Of a stretch of DNA of 64,000 nucleotides, positions 1-12,312 are shown piece by piece. The notes below the pieces were generated by a model. The model worked only from the letters and a program-made list of their open reading frames with translations, did not search any database and was not told the origin of the DNA. This DNA comes from Osedax fenrisi (lineage: Eukaryota > Annelida > Polychaeta > Sabellida > Siboglinidae): positions 13,227,513-13,291,512 of the forward strand of contig OZ025244.1 in NCBI GenBank assembly GCA_964019155.1, in the 5' to 3' direction. Position 1 is the stretch's first letter. Each line of letters opens with the position of its first letter. A program made the position numbers and the translations under genes.

Positions 1-905
1 GAATATCAGATTGAGTTAAAATGAAAGACCAATTTATAATAGTCAGATTATTATTAAAATTAAAAATATTTTGATCTGAATGATCCCTAACATATTTATA
101 AGAGTTTTTCATTTATGTATTAATATTTAAAAAAAAATACAGAATATCGGTAAATGATCACTGATATCAGTCAAAAGAAAGCTATTAAAAAGTGGGAAAG
201 ATAACAAATGTGTGTAAATATTATCGATAATAGAATTTGTTTGATGGGTTGGTTTTGTGATTTTCGCTATTAAATTTAGGGAATAAAGAGTATCAATAGA
301 AAATGTAGTACTTGTATGAGAATTATGATTATTTATATTTATATTAAAATCGCCTATTAATATTAATGATTTATTTATATGACGATTAAATGTATTATAG
401 TTCCTATATAGGTCCTATGTAATATCAGTAAATTCAATTATATTAAATATAGGTACTTTATATATACCTGATAGTAAATAATTAATATGTTCGTATGTAA
501 ATGAGATCGTAATCATATCATAAGCATCATTGACAGATAATGATGAATTATCAATTAATTTATATTCAATATTATTATTAATGAAAATGGTAACTCAACC
601 TTAACGCTTATTATTTCTTAATATATGTTCAGATGAATAATTAGGAATATTAAATAAGTGTTTACTAAATGTAGTTAGCCATGATTCAGTTATTACAATA
701 ATCATAAAGTTTATTTTAAAATATAAAAGGTAATCAGTAATAAAATCGATTTTTTTTGGAATACTCCGAGCATTAAAATGAATAATATATAATTTACGAC
801 ATATATTTAAATTTGATAAATTATCATAATATTTACACTGTAAAAAAGTTTTATTTATATTATCGATTATATTAGAATCGCATTTTAGTTCGTCAGGTAT
901 GTAAT
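1..905 (-). mobile_element. LINE ORF2 endonuclease (APE) fragment, cut by window edge
   Basis: Reading the minus strand gives recognisable apurinic endonuclease blocks of a non-LTR retrotransposon in the expected order: ITESWLTTF near 640-690, then an IPNYS..RNNKR block, then IGDFNININ near 310-345, then DISDHLPIF near 140-165. Stop codons and frame changes interrupt it, for example right after RNNKR near 600, so this is a dead copy. The RT domain, if present, would lie left of the window. The family could be CR1/L2/Jockey-like; the fragment is too short to place. Confidence 0.75.
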
Positions 906-956
906 TATAAGTTAAGACTTTATTAATTTATGGTGAACTAAATTGCATTCAGTGAT

Positions 957-1160
957 GGGCAGGATCGCGATCCTGGATCAGCGATCCAATCGGGATCGGG
1001 ATAGGGATCGGGTTAGAAAGAGAGGATCGGGATCTGGATCGTAAAATGATCGGATAAGTAATGGAGGATCGGGATCGGGAAATGGATCGCATAATAGAAT
1101 AAATAGAGGATCGTGATCGGGAACGCCGATCCTGAAAAAAGGATCGGTGCCCATTATTAA
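957..1160. mobile_element. Small TIR element with GGATCG hexamer interior
   Basis: A short stretch much richer in G+C than its surroundings, made of diverged repeats of GGATCGGGATC. It begins with AGTGATGGGCA and ends near TGCCCATTATT, an inverted end pair that resembles hAT-type non-autonomous elements. The minus strand has an open frame of Asp-Pro repeats, but this only reflects the hexamer and is not a gene. Confidence 0.5.
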
Positions 1161-1464
1161 ATATTGTATGATAATGAATACATTAGTGTATCTAATATAT
1201 AATGGTAAATTAGTGACGTAACTATTTGTGATGCGAATTTGACGTAATATACGTCCATACCTTCCAAGGTATTGAATGATCACGTGGTATTTAAATAACA
1301 ACTGTTATTTTGACCATAATATATTTTAATCAATGTAGATTATAGGTAAATAGGTAGTCCTATAAGTAATCCACCGACTATGACCCAACGTACAATGTAC
1401 AACGTAAAATGTAGGTCATACAATGAGTAGATATTTGTATCCAGTATGGATTTATATAAAACAT

Positions 1465-2375
1465 TAGGGGAAAGTAACCGAATACGGACAGTGCCCGAAT
1501 ACGGACACTCTTGGTATCTCAGAAACCATAAATCCTACAACAAAAATTTTAATGAATAACATATTCATAATTATAAAAATAGTCTTAAAAAGTATTTTTT
1601 ATTTTTTAATTATTCAAAATATTGCTAATATATCCAATAAACTGATTTTTTTATTACGTTTTTAAATTTATGAAAAAAAAATTCAACTTAAAACCATCTC
1701 AAGAATATACATATGTATCGATATAAAATATAATACTATATTATTAAAAAATAAAGCATTCTAAAAATTGTATTTTTAATTTCTCTATTTTTTATCAAAT
1801 ATTCATTAAATTATAAGCTTATATCTAGATGTCATATAAGTTCCTAATACGGACACTCTAAATGTCTTAATACGGACACCCTATAACCAATCAGCGCGCA
1901 GCGTATGAACAATTCTGATTTATATAAAAATCGCGTGCGTTATAATATTAATACGACCAATACAGCTAATTCTAAAAAATTATTATTTAGACATTTAAAT
2001 TATATTATTAATTAAAAAATAATAAAAATAAATAAAACATTAACTAATTAAATTACAATATATTTTTCATAATATTAATTATAAATAACGTCATTGTAAT
2101 TTGTCTGATTGATTCATCAATAATATATAGTTCTTCTAGTGGTATATAGGGTGTCCGTATTATAACCCAGGGTGTCCGTATTCGGACATGGATACCGAAT
2201 ACGGACACCCCCGTTATCTATGGAATTAAAAGATTAAATAAAATTTTAAAATTACAATAATATTTATAATCATATAATATTAATATATTGTAATTTTTGA
2301 ATAAAAAGAATGAGTCATAAAATGTTAAGACCATTTATTGTTAAAGTGTCCGCATTAGGTGTCCACTTTCCCCTA
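1465..2375. mobile_element. TAGGGGA-ended MITE, copy 1
   Basis: About 910 bp bounded by TAGGGGAAAGTAACCG at the left and its approximate inverse ending CTTTCCCCTA at the right, with TA at both borders as expected for a TA target duplication. No coding potential. The interior holds eight or so copies of ATACGGACA or its complement, clustered at both ends and in two internal patches. Copies 2 (4529-5480) and 3 (28114-29075) match along the whole length; a fragment lies at 43091-43587. Confidence 0.8.
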
Positions 2376-2675
2376 TCACTAGACAAAATATAGCATACTT
2401 TCAGAAGGAACGAAATCACTGAACCTAACGTTATTTCACTTATTGACGAGTTGCTATAGTATAAGGTATTCACTATTCAGAGAACAAAACATACATACAT
2501 GTATGTAATTAGATCTTTTCGCAGCTTTGAACATACTAGACTTTTAAATAACTATCACCGAATCTCCTAAATTCGCGTAACAGATACAGCCGTAGCACGG
2601 TTCTCTACTACAGTGTATAGTGTATACATCCATACACGATACTACTAGCATCATAGAGTATAGCTCTATGACTAA

Positions 2676-2811
2676 CAACAGGGGGGATTTGGCCCCCCCC
2701 CACTTTAAAATCTAGGGGGACCTCCTATGTGTTGGTCCCCCCTACTTTTAACACAACATTTATTTTGATTGGTTGGTCCCCCCTACATTCAACATCGTTC
2801 CAGCGCCCCTA
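2676..2811. mobile_element. GC-rich MITE, copy 1
   Basis: G-runs followed by C-runs, the shared block ACTTTAAAATCTAGG, and the end TTCCAGCGCCCCTA match the element at 14266-14451. The left end is less well kept than in the second copy. No coding potential. Confidence 0.65.
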
Positions 2812-2975
2812 CCTGTGACACTATCACATGCTAGTATATAATCAACATTGGAGATTCAATGATGACGGTGTATTCTTAATAATTGTATCGATTTGACGTC
2901 CAGTATATTACTTTATACGCTGATGATATGCAGATACATGCACCTAACATAAATAAACTGTCTACATATAAATGT

Positions 2976-3346
2976 CCAGCTAACAGTAATAGCCTCATAA
3001 TAGCAACATAATAGCATAACTATAGTATTATAATAGCCTCAAATGTTTAAATTGTGCTATTATGCTGCTATTATGTTGCCATTAAAAGTCAATCATGCTG
3101 CTATTAATTTGTAATGCTATTATGTTGCCATTAAAAGTATATTATTCTATTATTATGCTGCTATTAATTTAAAAAATCTATTATGCTGCTATTATGTTGC
3201 TATACTATAATAACAACATAATAGCAGCATAATAGACATTTAAATTAGTAGCAACATAATAATATCATAATAGAAACAATGTAAACATTTGAGGCTATTA
3301 GTTATGCAATTATGTTGCTATTATGAGGCTATTATTGTGAACTGGG
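2976..3346. mobile_element. AATAGC-rich MITE, copy 1
   Basis: The left end CCAGCTAACAGTAATAG and the right end CTATTATTGTGAACTGGG are inverse copies. The interior is almost wholly built from TAATAGCAGCATAATAGC-type units on both strands, so the element folds back on itself. A related shorter copy lies at 3478-3729. Confidence 0.75.
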
Positions 3347-3477
3347 TGTGCCTAAATCAATACACAATGGAGTATCGCGCAATAACTTGTTACTAAACTC
3401 GAACGATACCGAACTTCTTAACACACTTTCTACCTCCGCCATCACAGATGTCCCAATACTTTACATTGCCAATTCCT

Positions 3478-3729
3478 CCCAGCTAACAGTAATAGCCGCA
3501 TAATAGCCTCAAATATTTACATTGTGCTATTATGCTGATATTATGCTGCTATTAAATGTCAATTATGCTGTTATTAATTTGTCATGCTATTATTATAATA
3601 GCAGCATAATAGCAGCATAATAGCATGACAAATAAATAGCAGCATAATATACATTTAATAGCAGCATAATAGCACAATGTAAACGAGGCTATTACATATG
3701 CTTTTATGCGGCTATTACTGTTTGCTGGG
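3478..3729. mobile_element. AATAGC-rich MITE, copy 2
   Basis: Ends CCCAGCTAACAGTAATAG and CTATTACTGTTTGCTGGG are inverted repeats. The interior is palindromic AATAGCAGCAT units. It lies about 130 bp from copy 1, in the same orientation. Confidence 0.75.
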
Positions 3730-3887
3730 CCCAATTACCCCAGTAAATAAAGTTAAATACATTAGTATCATTCTTACTCTTACCGTTACTCTACTGGTCA
3801 CATGACACTACTAGCAAATCAAACTAATACAATCAATATAGGATACGGGAATTAAGACCTTATATCGAATTACGCATGCGTATAAGC

Positions 3888-3955
3888 GTGCGTACAGTGT
3901 ACAGTATACACTGTGTACAGTGTACAGTGTACAGTGTACGCCGTACACTACTATA
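3888..3955. repeat. GTACA palindromic pentamer repeat
   Basis: Alternating GTACAGTGTACA units, each self-complementary, make a short palindromic microsatellite. Similar GTACA/TGTAC clusters lie near 58770-58805 and 60378-60415. Confidence 0.6.
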
Positions 3956-4140
3956 GTAGTGCACAGGTAAACTCCTCACCTAATCACTAATACCATTAAC
4001 CCTTATACCACTACCGAAACTCGACACTGACCGATAGAAAACATATTTATTTACTAATATTGACCGCTCACTAAATAAATCAATCATAACTATGTTCAGA
4101 CTTAAACCTATTAATTGCGTCACATCTGTATCGATACTTA

Positions 4141-4143
<3 letters not shown>

Positions 4144-4178
<35 letters not shown>
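4144..4178. repeat. (TA)n microsatellite
   Basis: Pure TA dinucleotide array, one of several dozen in the window. Confidence 0.95.
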
Positions 4179-4179
<1 letters not shown>

Positions 4180-4424
4180 CGCATATATTTGTATATCAAG
4201 TGCCAATCTATTGACCATTGTACATTATCATTCTATTATATAAACCGTAACAATAATTGAAACGTTGTAACTCCATGATTTATTTATTTCCAGAACAAAT
4301 GATCACCGACCCTGCGATGTCATCCTCTACCCGCTCTAATCACAGAATGATGTCATAACCTATAGGTAACTAGATGTGTTTTACGTTTACTATAGTAAAC
4401 GATAGCTATATAATTCGACGAAGT

Positions 4425-4528
4425 GCAGCTCGGCCCAAAAATCCTTTAGGGGTCGATGGGAGGGGGGGCTGACGCCGCCCGGCGTGCGGGGTATACCCTT
4501 CTATAGACGTGTTTTCGCGTCGTTAGCG
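4425..4528. other. GC-rich island of unknown nature
   Basis: A G-rich block (AGGGGGGGCTGACG, CGCCCGGCGTGCGGGG) stands out from the AT-rich surroundings and appears to continue after the MITE at 5481-5530, so that MITE may have inserted into it. No convincing open frame on either strand. It could be a repeat or a remnant exon; I do not recognise it. Confidence 0.35.
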
Positions 4529-5480
4529 TAGGGGAAAGTAACCGAATACGGACAGTGCCCGAATACGGACACTCTCGGTATCTCAGAAACCATAAATCAT
4601 ACAAAAAAAATGTTTAATTAATAAAATATTCATAATTATATAAATAGTCTAAAAAAGTATTTTTTATTTTTTTATTATTAAAAATATTGCTGATATATAA
4701 ACTGATTTTTTTATTACGTTTTTAAATTTATACAAATGTATCGATATAATATATAACATTATATTATTAATAAATAAGGCATTCTAAAAATTATATATTT
4801 AATTTCTATATTTTTTATCAAATATTCATTAAGTTTTAAGCATATATCTAGAGATCATATAAGTCCCTAATACGGAAACTATAGATGTCTTAATATATTA
4901 AGGCTTATATATATATATATATAAATATATATATATATACGTATACGGACAGTGTCCGTCGGACACCCTATAACCAATCAACACGCAGCGTATACAATAT
5001 TCTGATATTCATAAAAATCGCGTGAGTTATAATATTAATACCACCATTAAAGATAAATCTAAAATTGTTATTATTTATATACTTAATTGTATTATTAATT
5101 AAAAAATAATAAAAATAAATAAATTATTAACTAATTAAATTAGAATAAATTGTTCATAAAATTAATTATAAATAATGTAATTGTAATTTATATGATTGAT
5201 TCATCAATAATATATACTTTATCTAGTGGTATTTAGGGTGTCAGTATTATAAAATAGGGTGTACGTATTCGGATATGGGTACCGAATACGGACACCCCCG
5301 TTATCTATGGAATTAAAAGATTAAATAAAATTTTAAAATCACAATAATATCTATAATAATATAATATTAATATATTGTAATTTTTGAATAAAAATAATGA
5401 GTCATAAAATGTTAAGACCATTAATTGTTAAAGTGTCCTCCGTATTAGGTTATAACCTTATAACCGTATACTTTCCCCTA
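4529..5480. mobile_element. TAGGGGA-ended MITE, copy 2
   Basis: Full-length match to the element at 1465-2375, with TAGGGGAAAGTAACCG at the left, CTTTCCCCTA at the right and TA at both borders. It has gained a (TA)n stretch near 4905-4940 beside one of the internal ATACGGACA clusters. No coding potential. Confidence 0.8.
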
Positions 5481-5908
5481 CTAACGGGGTGGGTTCGGAC
5501 ACTAATAACGAAGCTAGCGTTACGCCGAATGCCTTAAAATATTTGTATCGAATATACGAACGTAATAGTGTAAAAAGTTAGTCGACATTAACATTTACCA
5601 AATATAACTTAATCGGTGTTCCACCAGAACAAATAAAGAGTTATATAATTATGTTATATTTAACGTGTTACATTTTAAATTATATGTATAATTTATTTTA
5701 TATATTAAGCTTTTCTGTATTACATAATATTGTATTAAAATCGCACAAAATAATCAATATAAAAAGTAATTTTTAGTATATTCAAATATATATTAAATGT
5801 ATATAATTATAAGTATATGAGTTTATATTCAATGTAATTCAGAATATGGAATAATGAGTAATTAACAATAACTATATTATGTTATCAATATTCTATATGA
5901 TGGCAAAT
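5481..5908. other. AT-rich intergenic DNA
   Basis: No coding signal. The first 50 bases are moderately GC-rich and may continue the island at 4425-4528. Confidence 0.6.
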
Positions 5909-6063
5909 AATTATTATTATTATTATTAAATAGTTTATTGACTAACAAAACATTATATGTTTATCGGCGTCATATATAATAAAATAAAAATAAACAAAAA
6001 ATAATAGTAAAGAACGAAAACTAGAACAATACATAATAACGAGAACAATGATATTAAATGGAA

Positions 6064-8886
6064 TTATAAATAAAGAAAATATTTATATAATTTACGTTTA
6101 AATAATGACTCAGATTTAGTTATACGTATATCAGTTGGTAATAAGTTCCAATATGTTGGTGCTGCAACAGCAAATGCTGCTTCAGAAAATCTCGTAGAAG
6201 TAATTGGTTGGTGTAGAACCATTGTGGATCCAGAGCGGCGAGGTCGGGAGTCGGAACGAATTGAAATTAACGTAGCGAGATATTCGGGAATAGATCGGTA
6301 AATGGCTCTTTGCGTTATGCACAGGAGACGAAACTTGCATTGAGAATGAAACGGAAGCCAACCAAGAGAAATCATCAGAGATGTAATCGAAACATCCATA
6401 CGACGTTTGAGCTTGTACAGTATTCTAACCGCACGACGTTGAATATTTTCAAATCTGTGCATTAAATAAAGTGGGAGAGTAGTATATAATGAGCAACAAT
6501 AACGAATTCTACTGAATACAAGGGAGTCGAGTAAACACTTCGTTAAGTTATAAGTAAGTTTATTACGTGTCTTTCTAATATTGTAAAGATAATAGTTAGC
6601 TATACGAATTACATTTGTTATTTGCAACGATACATTGAACTTGTTATCAAAAGTAATACCTAGTGTAGTCACTGATTCGGAAATAGGAAGGGAGCGTAAA
6701 AAAGGATGGGATATAGTTAAAGGGGAAGAGGATCTAGATAAAATAATGGTATTAGTTTTAGCCATATTTAATGATAATGAGTTAGTGGAGAACCATGTAA
6801 TTAATTCAGTAATGCAGTTATAAATAGTTAATTGAATAGATTCAGTGTTACATGATGGTGGGAAGGACGTATAAATTTGCAAATCATCTGCATAAAGATG
6901 ATAATGTAGATGAGGATATTTAAGAAATATTGATATAATAGGTAATATATAGATTATGAATAAAATGGGCCCGAGTACGGAGCCTTGCGGAACACCGTAT
7001 GCGTTAGTAAATGGTTGTGATAAAGAAGAATTAATTTTAACAGAAGAAGTTCTATTTGAGACAAAGGACATGAACCAGTTGAGTACTTGACCATTAATTC
7101 CTATCTCACGCAGGCGATACGAAAGAATAATAAGATTAAGAGAGTCAAAAGCGCACGATAAATCTAGTAGAATAAGATATCATGGGCATTTGGTGTCAAG
7201 AGATAAAAGAATGTCACTGAAAATAAGGTTGAGGGCAGTTTCTGTGCTGCGGTGTGGGAGATAAGCACTTTGAAAACAATCAGCAATATTGTTTGTAGTT
7301 ATATAATGTATTAACTGGGTTGAAACAACTCGTTCTAAAGTCTTTGATATTGACGAGAGTTGGGATATTGGTCTGTAGTTAGTCAAGTTTGAGTGATCTA
7401 AAGTCGGTTTTTTAAGTAGTGGGGTAATATACGAGTGTTTCATCGATTGTGGAACAGTAGAAGTAATAAGAGATACATTGATAATATTAGTAATCAAACC
7501 AATTATATAGGGAGAAATGGAACGAAGTAAGACCAATGGAACAGGATCTAAAGGGGAGTGAGATTTGAGGGAAGTCACTAATGAAAGAACAAATGCCTGA
7601 GATGGAAGGGTAAAACAAGACCAATGATTTGAAGAGGTAATGAAAGTAACATAAAATAGTGCGACATCAAATCTTGGGAGAGAAACGATAACATTAGATA
7701 TCTTTCGTTGAAAGAAATTGGAAAAAGCATTGCACAGATAGGAGTCAGAATGATCAGGAAGGCGTCTATTCTGATCTCGACCGATTAATTTAAATGAAAG
7801 TTGAAATGCTTGTTTGGAAGACATACCAAAGTTATTTAACTTATCAGTAAAGTAGGAGGATTTTAATTTGATAAGTTTAGTCCTATAGAGTGAACGGCAT
7901 ACTTTGAAATATTTAAGATCAGATTCAAGGTTAGATACTTGATATCTATTTTGGAGTTTTCTAAGTGTTCGACGTAGGTTTACTAGTTCATTGTTAAACC
8001 AAGGTGATTTGGAAAATGATCGATTAATGGATTTAATGACAGGAGCAAATATTTCAAGAGAATTTGAGATAGCAGCATTAAAATTGTCGTAAAGAGAGTC
8101 AACTACGAGCAACGACTGAGGATTATCAAGTTGTGAAAATATAGAATTTACAAATGAAGGAATGTTAATAGCAGATATCTTCCTAAAAGAACGCTCTTGT
8201 CGGGGAGAGGTAGATGGTGGTAATATAAACTCAAACGTAACTACAAAGTGATCAGAAATTAGAAAACTTTGAGAAGGAGATGAAACAATGTCACATGAAG
8301 ATGGTGATATAACTAGATCAATGCAATTACCATTCGTATTAGTGGGAAAAAGTATATGTTGCGTGAGAGAGAACTCATTGATCAAACTTTTTAAAGATGA
8401 TGCAGCAGGATAAGATCTATTATATTGTATGTTGAAATCGCCAAGAATTATAGTGTTATCTGAAGAGATCGATTCAAAAATAGATGTTAGATCAACTAAA
8501 AATTCAGTGATACTAGAAGAAGGAGGACGGTAATTTAGAACAAAATATATTGTACAAGAAGATGGAAACTTAAGATTGCAGATCATCATTTCACACGATG
8601 AGAAAGACGGAATGGTAGTGGAGACCAGTTTCAATTTAGATGAGTAAATTAATGCAAGACCACCACCACGACAAGGAATAGATCTATTAGCAATAGTTAT
8701 ATTATACCCTTGAGGTATTAGTTGTGATGATAGAGCAGTGTCTTTATCAGTCAGCCAGGTTTCTGTAATTGCCGTTATAAGACATTTTGAATCAATAATA
8801 GATTGAGCTATAATATCAACTTTATTACGAACAGATCTCGAATTAATTAATTGAAATAAATACTTATAATCATTATGATAACAAAG
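6064..8886 (-). pseudogene. LINE ORF2: APE endonuclease + reverse transcriptase
   Basis: The frame is open from directly after the ORF1 stop (8887-8889) to 6064, about 940 codons, apart from one TGA at 7177-7179. The N-terminal endonuclease shows ITETWLTDKD, CRGGGLALIY, ILGDFNIQYN and SDHFVVTFEF. The RT shows YRPISQLSSISKTLERV, LDLSCAFDSLN, VPQGSVLGPILF and the catalytic YADD. A C-terminal block ending in FKRKLYKYFLYL follows. The TGA falls just before LDLSCAFD in the RT palm and would cut the enzyme. There is no in-frame ATG upstream of the endonuclease catalytic blocks; the first Met lies beyond the GGG motif. In the host, this protein would nick target DNA and prime reverse transcription. 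Confidence 0.9.
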
Positions 8887-9894
8887 TCAATCAGAGGGAG
8901 AAGAGCCTTTTTTGGATTTCAGATAATGTTCATATGAATTTGACCATTGAAGGAATTCATTTACATCAGGGATATATGGATTTGATTTCCAATCGATACC
9001 ATATGTTTCCGAGTTACTTGTATTAATCAAATTACGAAGTTGATAAGAAAGACTGCGCATATTAAGTACACACTTAAATTTCGTCAGAGAAGATTTAGAA
9101 GCGTGGAAGTAAATACGTCCAATTTTCATTATATCACTGGCAATGAAAGGACGAATGAATAATGATTTGAAATCAGTTGGTTGAAGATCAGATCTAGAGT
9201 TAATTAAACTATCAATTATGCATGATGAAGATACTACTAGATTAGCATAGTGAGAAATGAATGAGTAATCTGTAATGGTATTAGAATCGAGTTCTAGTTG
9301 TTTGAATAGTGATTTAATGTATGTAAGATTTCTATTGTCAGGTGAAATATGCTCAATAACAACCGAGGGTTGAGAAGAGCATGACAACATCTTAGGAGTT
9401 GGTTTAGTAACGGTAGGTTTATGCGTCGGTAATGTTGATTTAACGATATCACTAAAATATTTAGAGGTAGTTTTATTTAATGTATCTGGAAGTGAGGATA
9501 AGGCGGATGAAATATTATTAAGAATAGTTGAAGTGTTTGACTTCATAGTGTGAGATGATTTTTTAAATGAAATTATTTCTGAATTCATTATGTCAAGTTT
9601 TTGATTAATATTTGTAGTAATATTAGTAAGGTAATCAAGTTTATCATCATTGGTATTAAATTTATGGTTATTTAATTCAGTAATATTTTCAGTTGGTTTA
9701 ACTATACACGATTCACATATAAATTTAAAGTGTTGCGAAGATAGAATATAAATCGCATATTTCGACTGGGAAATATTCGTATAATCATTTGGTAGTATAT
9801 ACGTATTATACAAACATTCAAAGTGAATTGAATATCCACAAGCGCATTTAATACATTTAGTATTTAATGGTTTTGTGCATGAATTACAATCCAT
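8887..9894 (-). CDS. LINE ORF1 with N-terminal PHD-like zinc finger
   Basis: 335 residues starting at an ATG. Residues 3-27 hold CNSC, CIKCACG and HFEC, and a further CESC lies near residue 60; this Cys/His spacing is that of the PHD/RING-like finger found in ORF1 of many CR1- and L2-type LINEs. The middle is Ser/Thr/Asn-rich and likely disordered. The C-terminal third, with IYFHASKSSL and IDWKSNPYI, is conserved in the second element at 48417-48662, which supports a structured domain there. It likely binds LINE RNA. It ends at a TGA followed by C, with ORF2 continuing in the same frame. Confidence 0.85.
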   Translation of the reverse strand: MDCNSCTKPLNTKCIKCACGYSIHFECLYNTYILPNDYTNISQSKYAIYILSSQHFKFICESCIVKPTENITELNNHKFNTNDDKLDYLTNITTNINQKLDIMNSEIISFKKSSHTMKSNTSTILNNISSALSSLPDTLNKTTSKYFSDIVKSTLPTHKPTVTKPTPKMLSCSSQPSVVIEHISPDNRNLTYIKSLFKQLELDSNTITDYSFISHYANLVVSSSCIIDSLINSRSDLQPTDFKSLFIRPFIASDIMKIGRIYFHASKSSLTKFKCVLNMRSLSYQLRNLINTSNSETYGIDWKSNPYIPDVNEFLQWSNSYEHYLKSKKGSSPSD

Positions 9895-9950
9895 TATATT
9901 GTATGATATGATTTAAAGAAAGAAATCACTGAAGCGAAACGTTCAGAAAA

Positions 9951-10655
9951 TCAATAAAACAAAACAATACAATTATAAATATCAGTATAAAATACTTACA
10001 TATATATACATATATATATATATATAGATACAGCTAACTATGTGTATATATATTCACATAGATACACACATACATAAACATAAATATATATATATGTATT
10101 GATTAATAAAGTTAATATAAGCACACAGGCAATATAATTATAAATATTAAATAAATATAAGATACGTGATAAATAGTAACTAAACTCAAGGTACCGACGG
10201 TTTAAAGTACGGGTAACCGACAACCAGAGCGAGCCAGGCACGGGAGATCCTCCTGGACGGGTACCGAGTAACACGTAAACGTTGACCAATTTATGAATGT
10301 ATGATGAACGTACAGAAACGATGTAAATGCGTCACAATAATGTTGTAATATTTGTTATTGTCAAACAATGCGAATCAAATGAATAGAAAACACGACCGTT
10401 CACGGCGAGAGGCGAAAACAGAATGATTTATTATAATTAATTATTTTTATAATTATTCATTATATTTAAATATTATTTAAATATTTATTTACAATTATTA
10501 TATACAATTATAAATTTAAAATATTTGTAATTTTTAATTTATATTATTTTAAATATTTGTATATGATCATGTAGCTATACTAATAAAATACACGTTGATG
10601 TGTTATCATATATGATAACATAATCAATATATTAAGTAGTAATATTAATATTTCG

Positions 10656-10688
<33 letters not shown>

Positions 10689-12242
10689 TTTGTAATATTT
10701 AATATTATCAAAAAGCACATGTAAATATATATTACTATATTACTTATATCAATTTATAATATAAATTAACAAATTGTATTATTATTTTAAATTTTGTTTA
10801 TATGTCAACTTTTATAAATATAGAAATATATGTTTATATATCACATATATATGTACACATCATTCTAGGTGTACTTTGAATCTATACTATATACTATACT
10901 ATTAACTGATACTCACATATATAACGTGGATTTATTGTATATGTGTTCCTATTGCTATATATGAAGATAAACATCATTGTTTATAAACAATGTATCTATT
11001 CTATTCATAACAATACCAGTATGCTAGTATTCCTATAGGAATCATAAACCATTGTCATTATCTCACGGGAAGCTAAGGAAACAAGTTAGGTATATGTTAC
11101 ACCGTGTAATATGATATGATATTATAATTATATAGTTATATAATATATTATAATATAAATATGTATTATATATATTATTAATATATATTTTATATAAAAT
11201 AAATATTATTATTTATATTAAATTATATTTTGATAAATATATAAATATATTTTATAAAGTACAATATAATATTGTAATTATAAATATTTTTAAATGATAA
11301 TATTAATTTAAAATTAATTATACCCAACAAATTTAGATATATGTTTTTAACCTAAGTTTTTAACAATGTATAATTGTAATTTTAATTTATAGAACATTTT
11401 ATATATATAGTTTCTAGTTGAAATAGTATTTAAAAACATTAAATAAATACAATAAATACAATAAGAAGTATTAATTACGTAATAAAACATGTAGGTATTA
11501 TGGTTAACGTTAAACAGTGAACTTTTAATTCTAACTTTACTTATGTTAGACTTTGAAATTATTATAAATTAATCTTATTTCCTAACATGTAAACTAACTT
11601 TCATACATATTTATATAACAAATTAAGTAAATAAATTATTAATTTACGACTTATTTAAATTAATCTCTTATACAAATTAATAAAGTAATTAATAGGAACA
11701 TTCTAGTTGACGATATGTTTCAGCTAGCTGTACTAGTTATACATATAAAATTGTTCCAATTAATATTAATATATTGTCTTGTAACCTATACGTTATGTTC
11801 TCTACATACCAAATATATTATGAAAACGATTATATAATTAATTTTAATTTATATCTATATTATGTTATCCTTAATTCTATTTTAAATCTATATATATAAA
11901 ATAAAATTAATGATTTCATAATATATTTGGTATATATATAAGATATGTATAATAGTAGCATGAGCTATTATTTCCATTAATGCCTGATATAATTTCTAAA
12001 TATGTTGACTATAATCATCGAAAAAGGATCGACATATGAAACCTATGTATACACGAGTATACAAGTTATATGTTAACTTCGGTATTCCATATGCATTATA
12101 AAATGTTATTATTATTTTATTTTATTTTTAATTAATTGGTCCTTTTCTTATAAAATATCTTTTTTATTTTCGTATACCAAATCTCGATTATTATGCTCAT
12201 TTATTTTTGATATAGATTTATATAGGAATATACCCTATAAGG

Positions 12243-12312
<70 letters not shown>

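Larger units (their letters stand above)
5909..9950 (-). mobile_element. Near-full-length CR1/L2-like LINE
   Basis: A non-LTR retrotransposon on the minus strand with a short 5' leader, ORF1 with a PHD-like zinc finger, ORF2 with endonuclease and reverse transcriptase, and a 3' end that finishes in a (TAA)n tail (read on + as TTATTATTA at 5911-5927). The 3' 100 bp matches the truncated copy at 16338-16785. The leader contains the complement of AAATCACTGAAGCG at 9923-9936, which recurs in the leader of the LINE at 34606-34619. Only one stop codon (7177-7179) breaks ORF2, so the insertion looks fairly young. Confidence 0.9.

Noticed and set aside
978..1301. Minus frame of 107 codons rich in Asp-Pro
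   Set aside because: Created by the GGATCG hexamer repeat; no start context or domain.
10038..10289. Minus frame of 83 codons
   Set aside because: Mostly AT-repeat translation (Tyr/Ile/Val); no domain or splice support.
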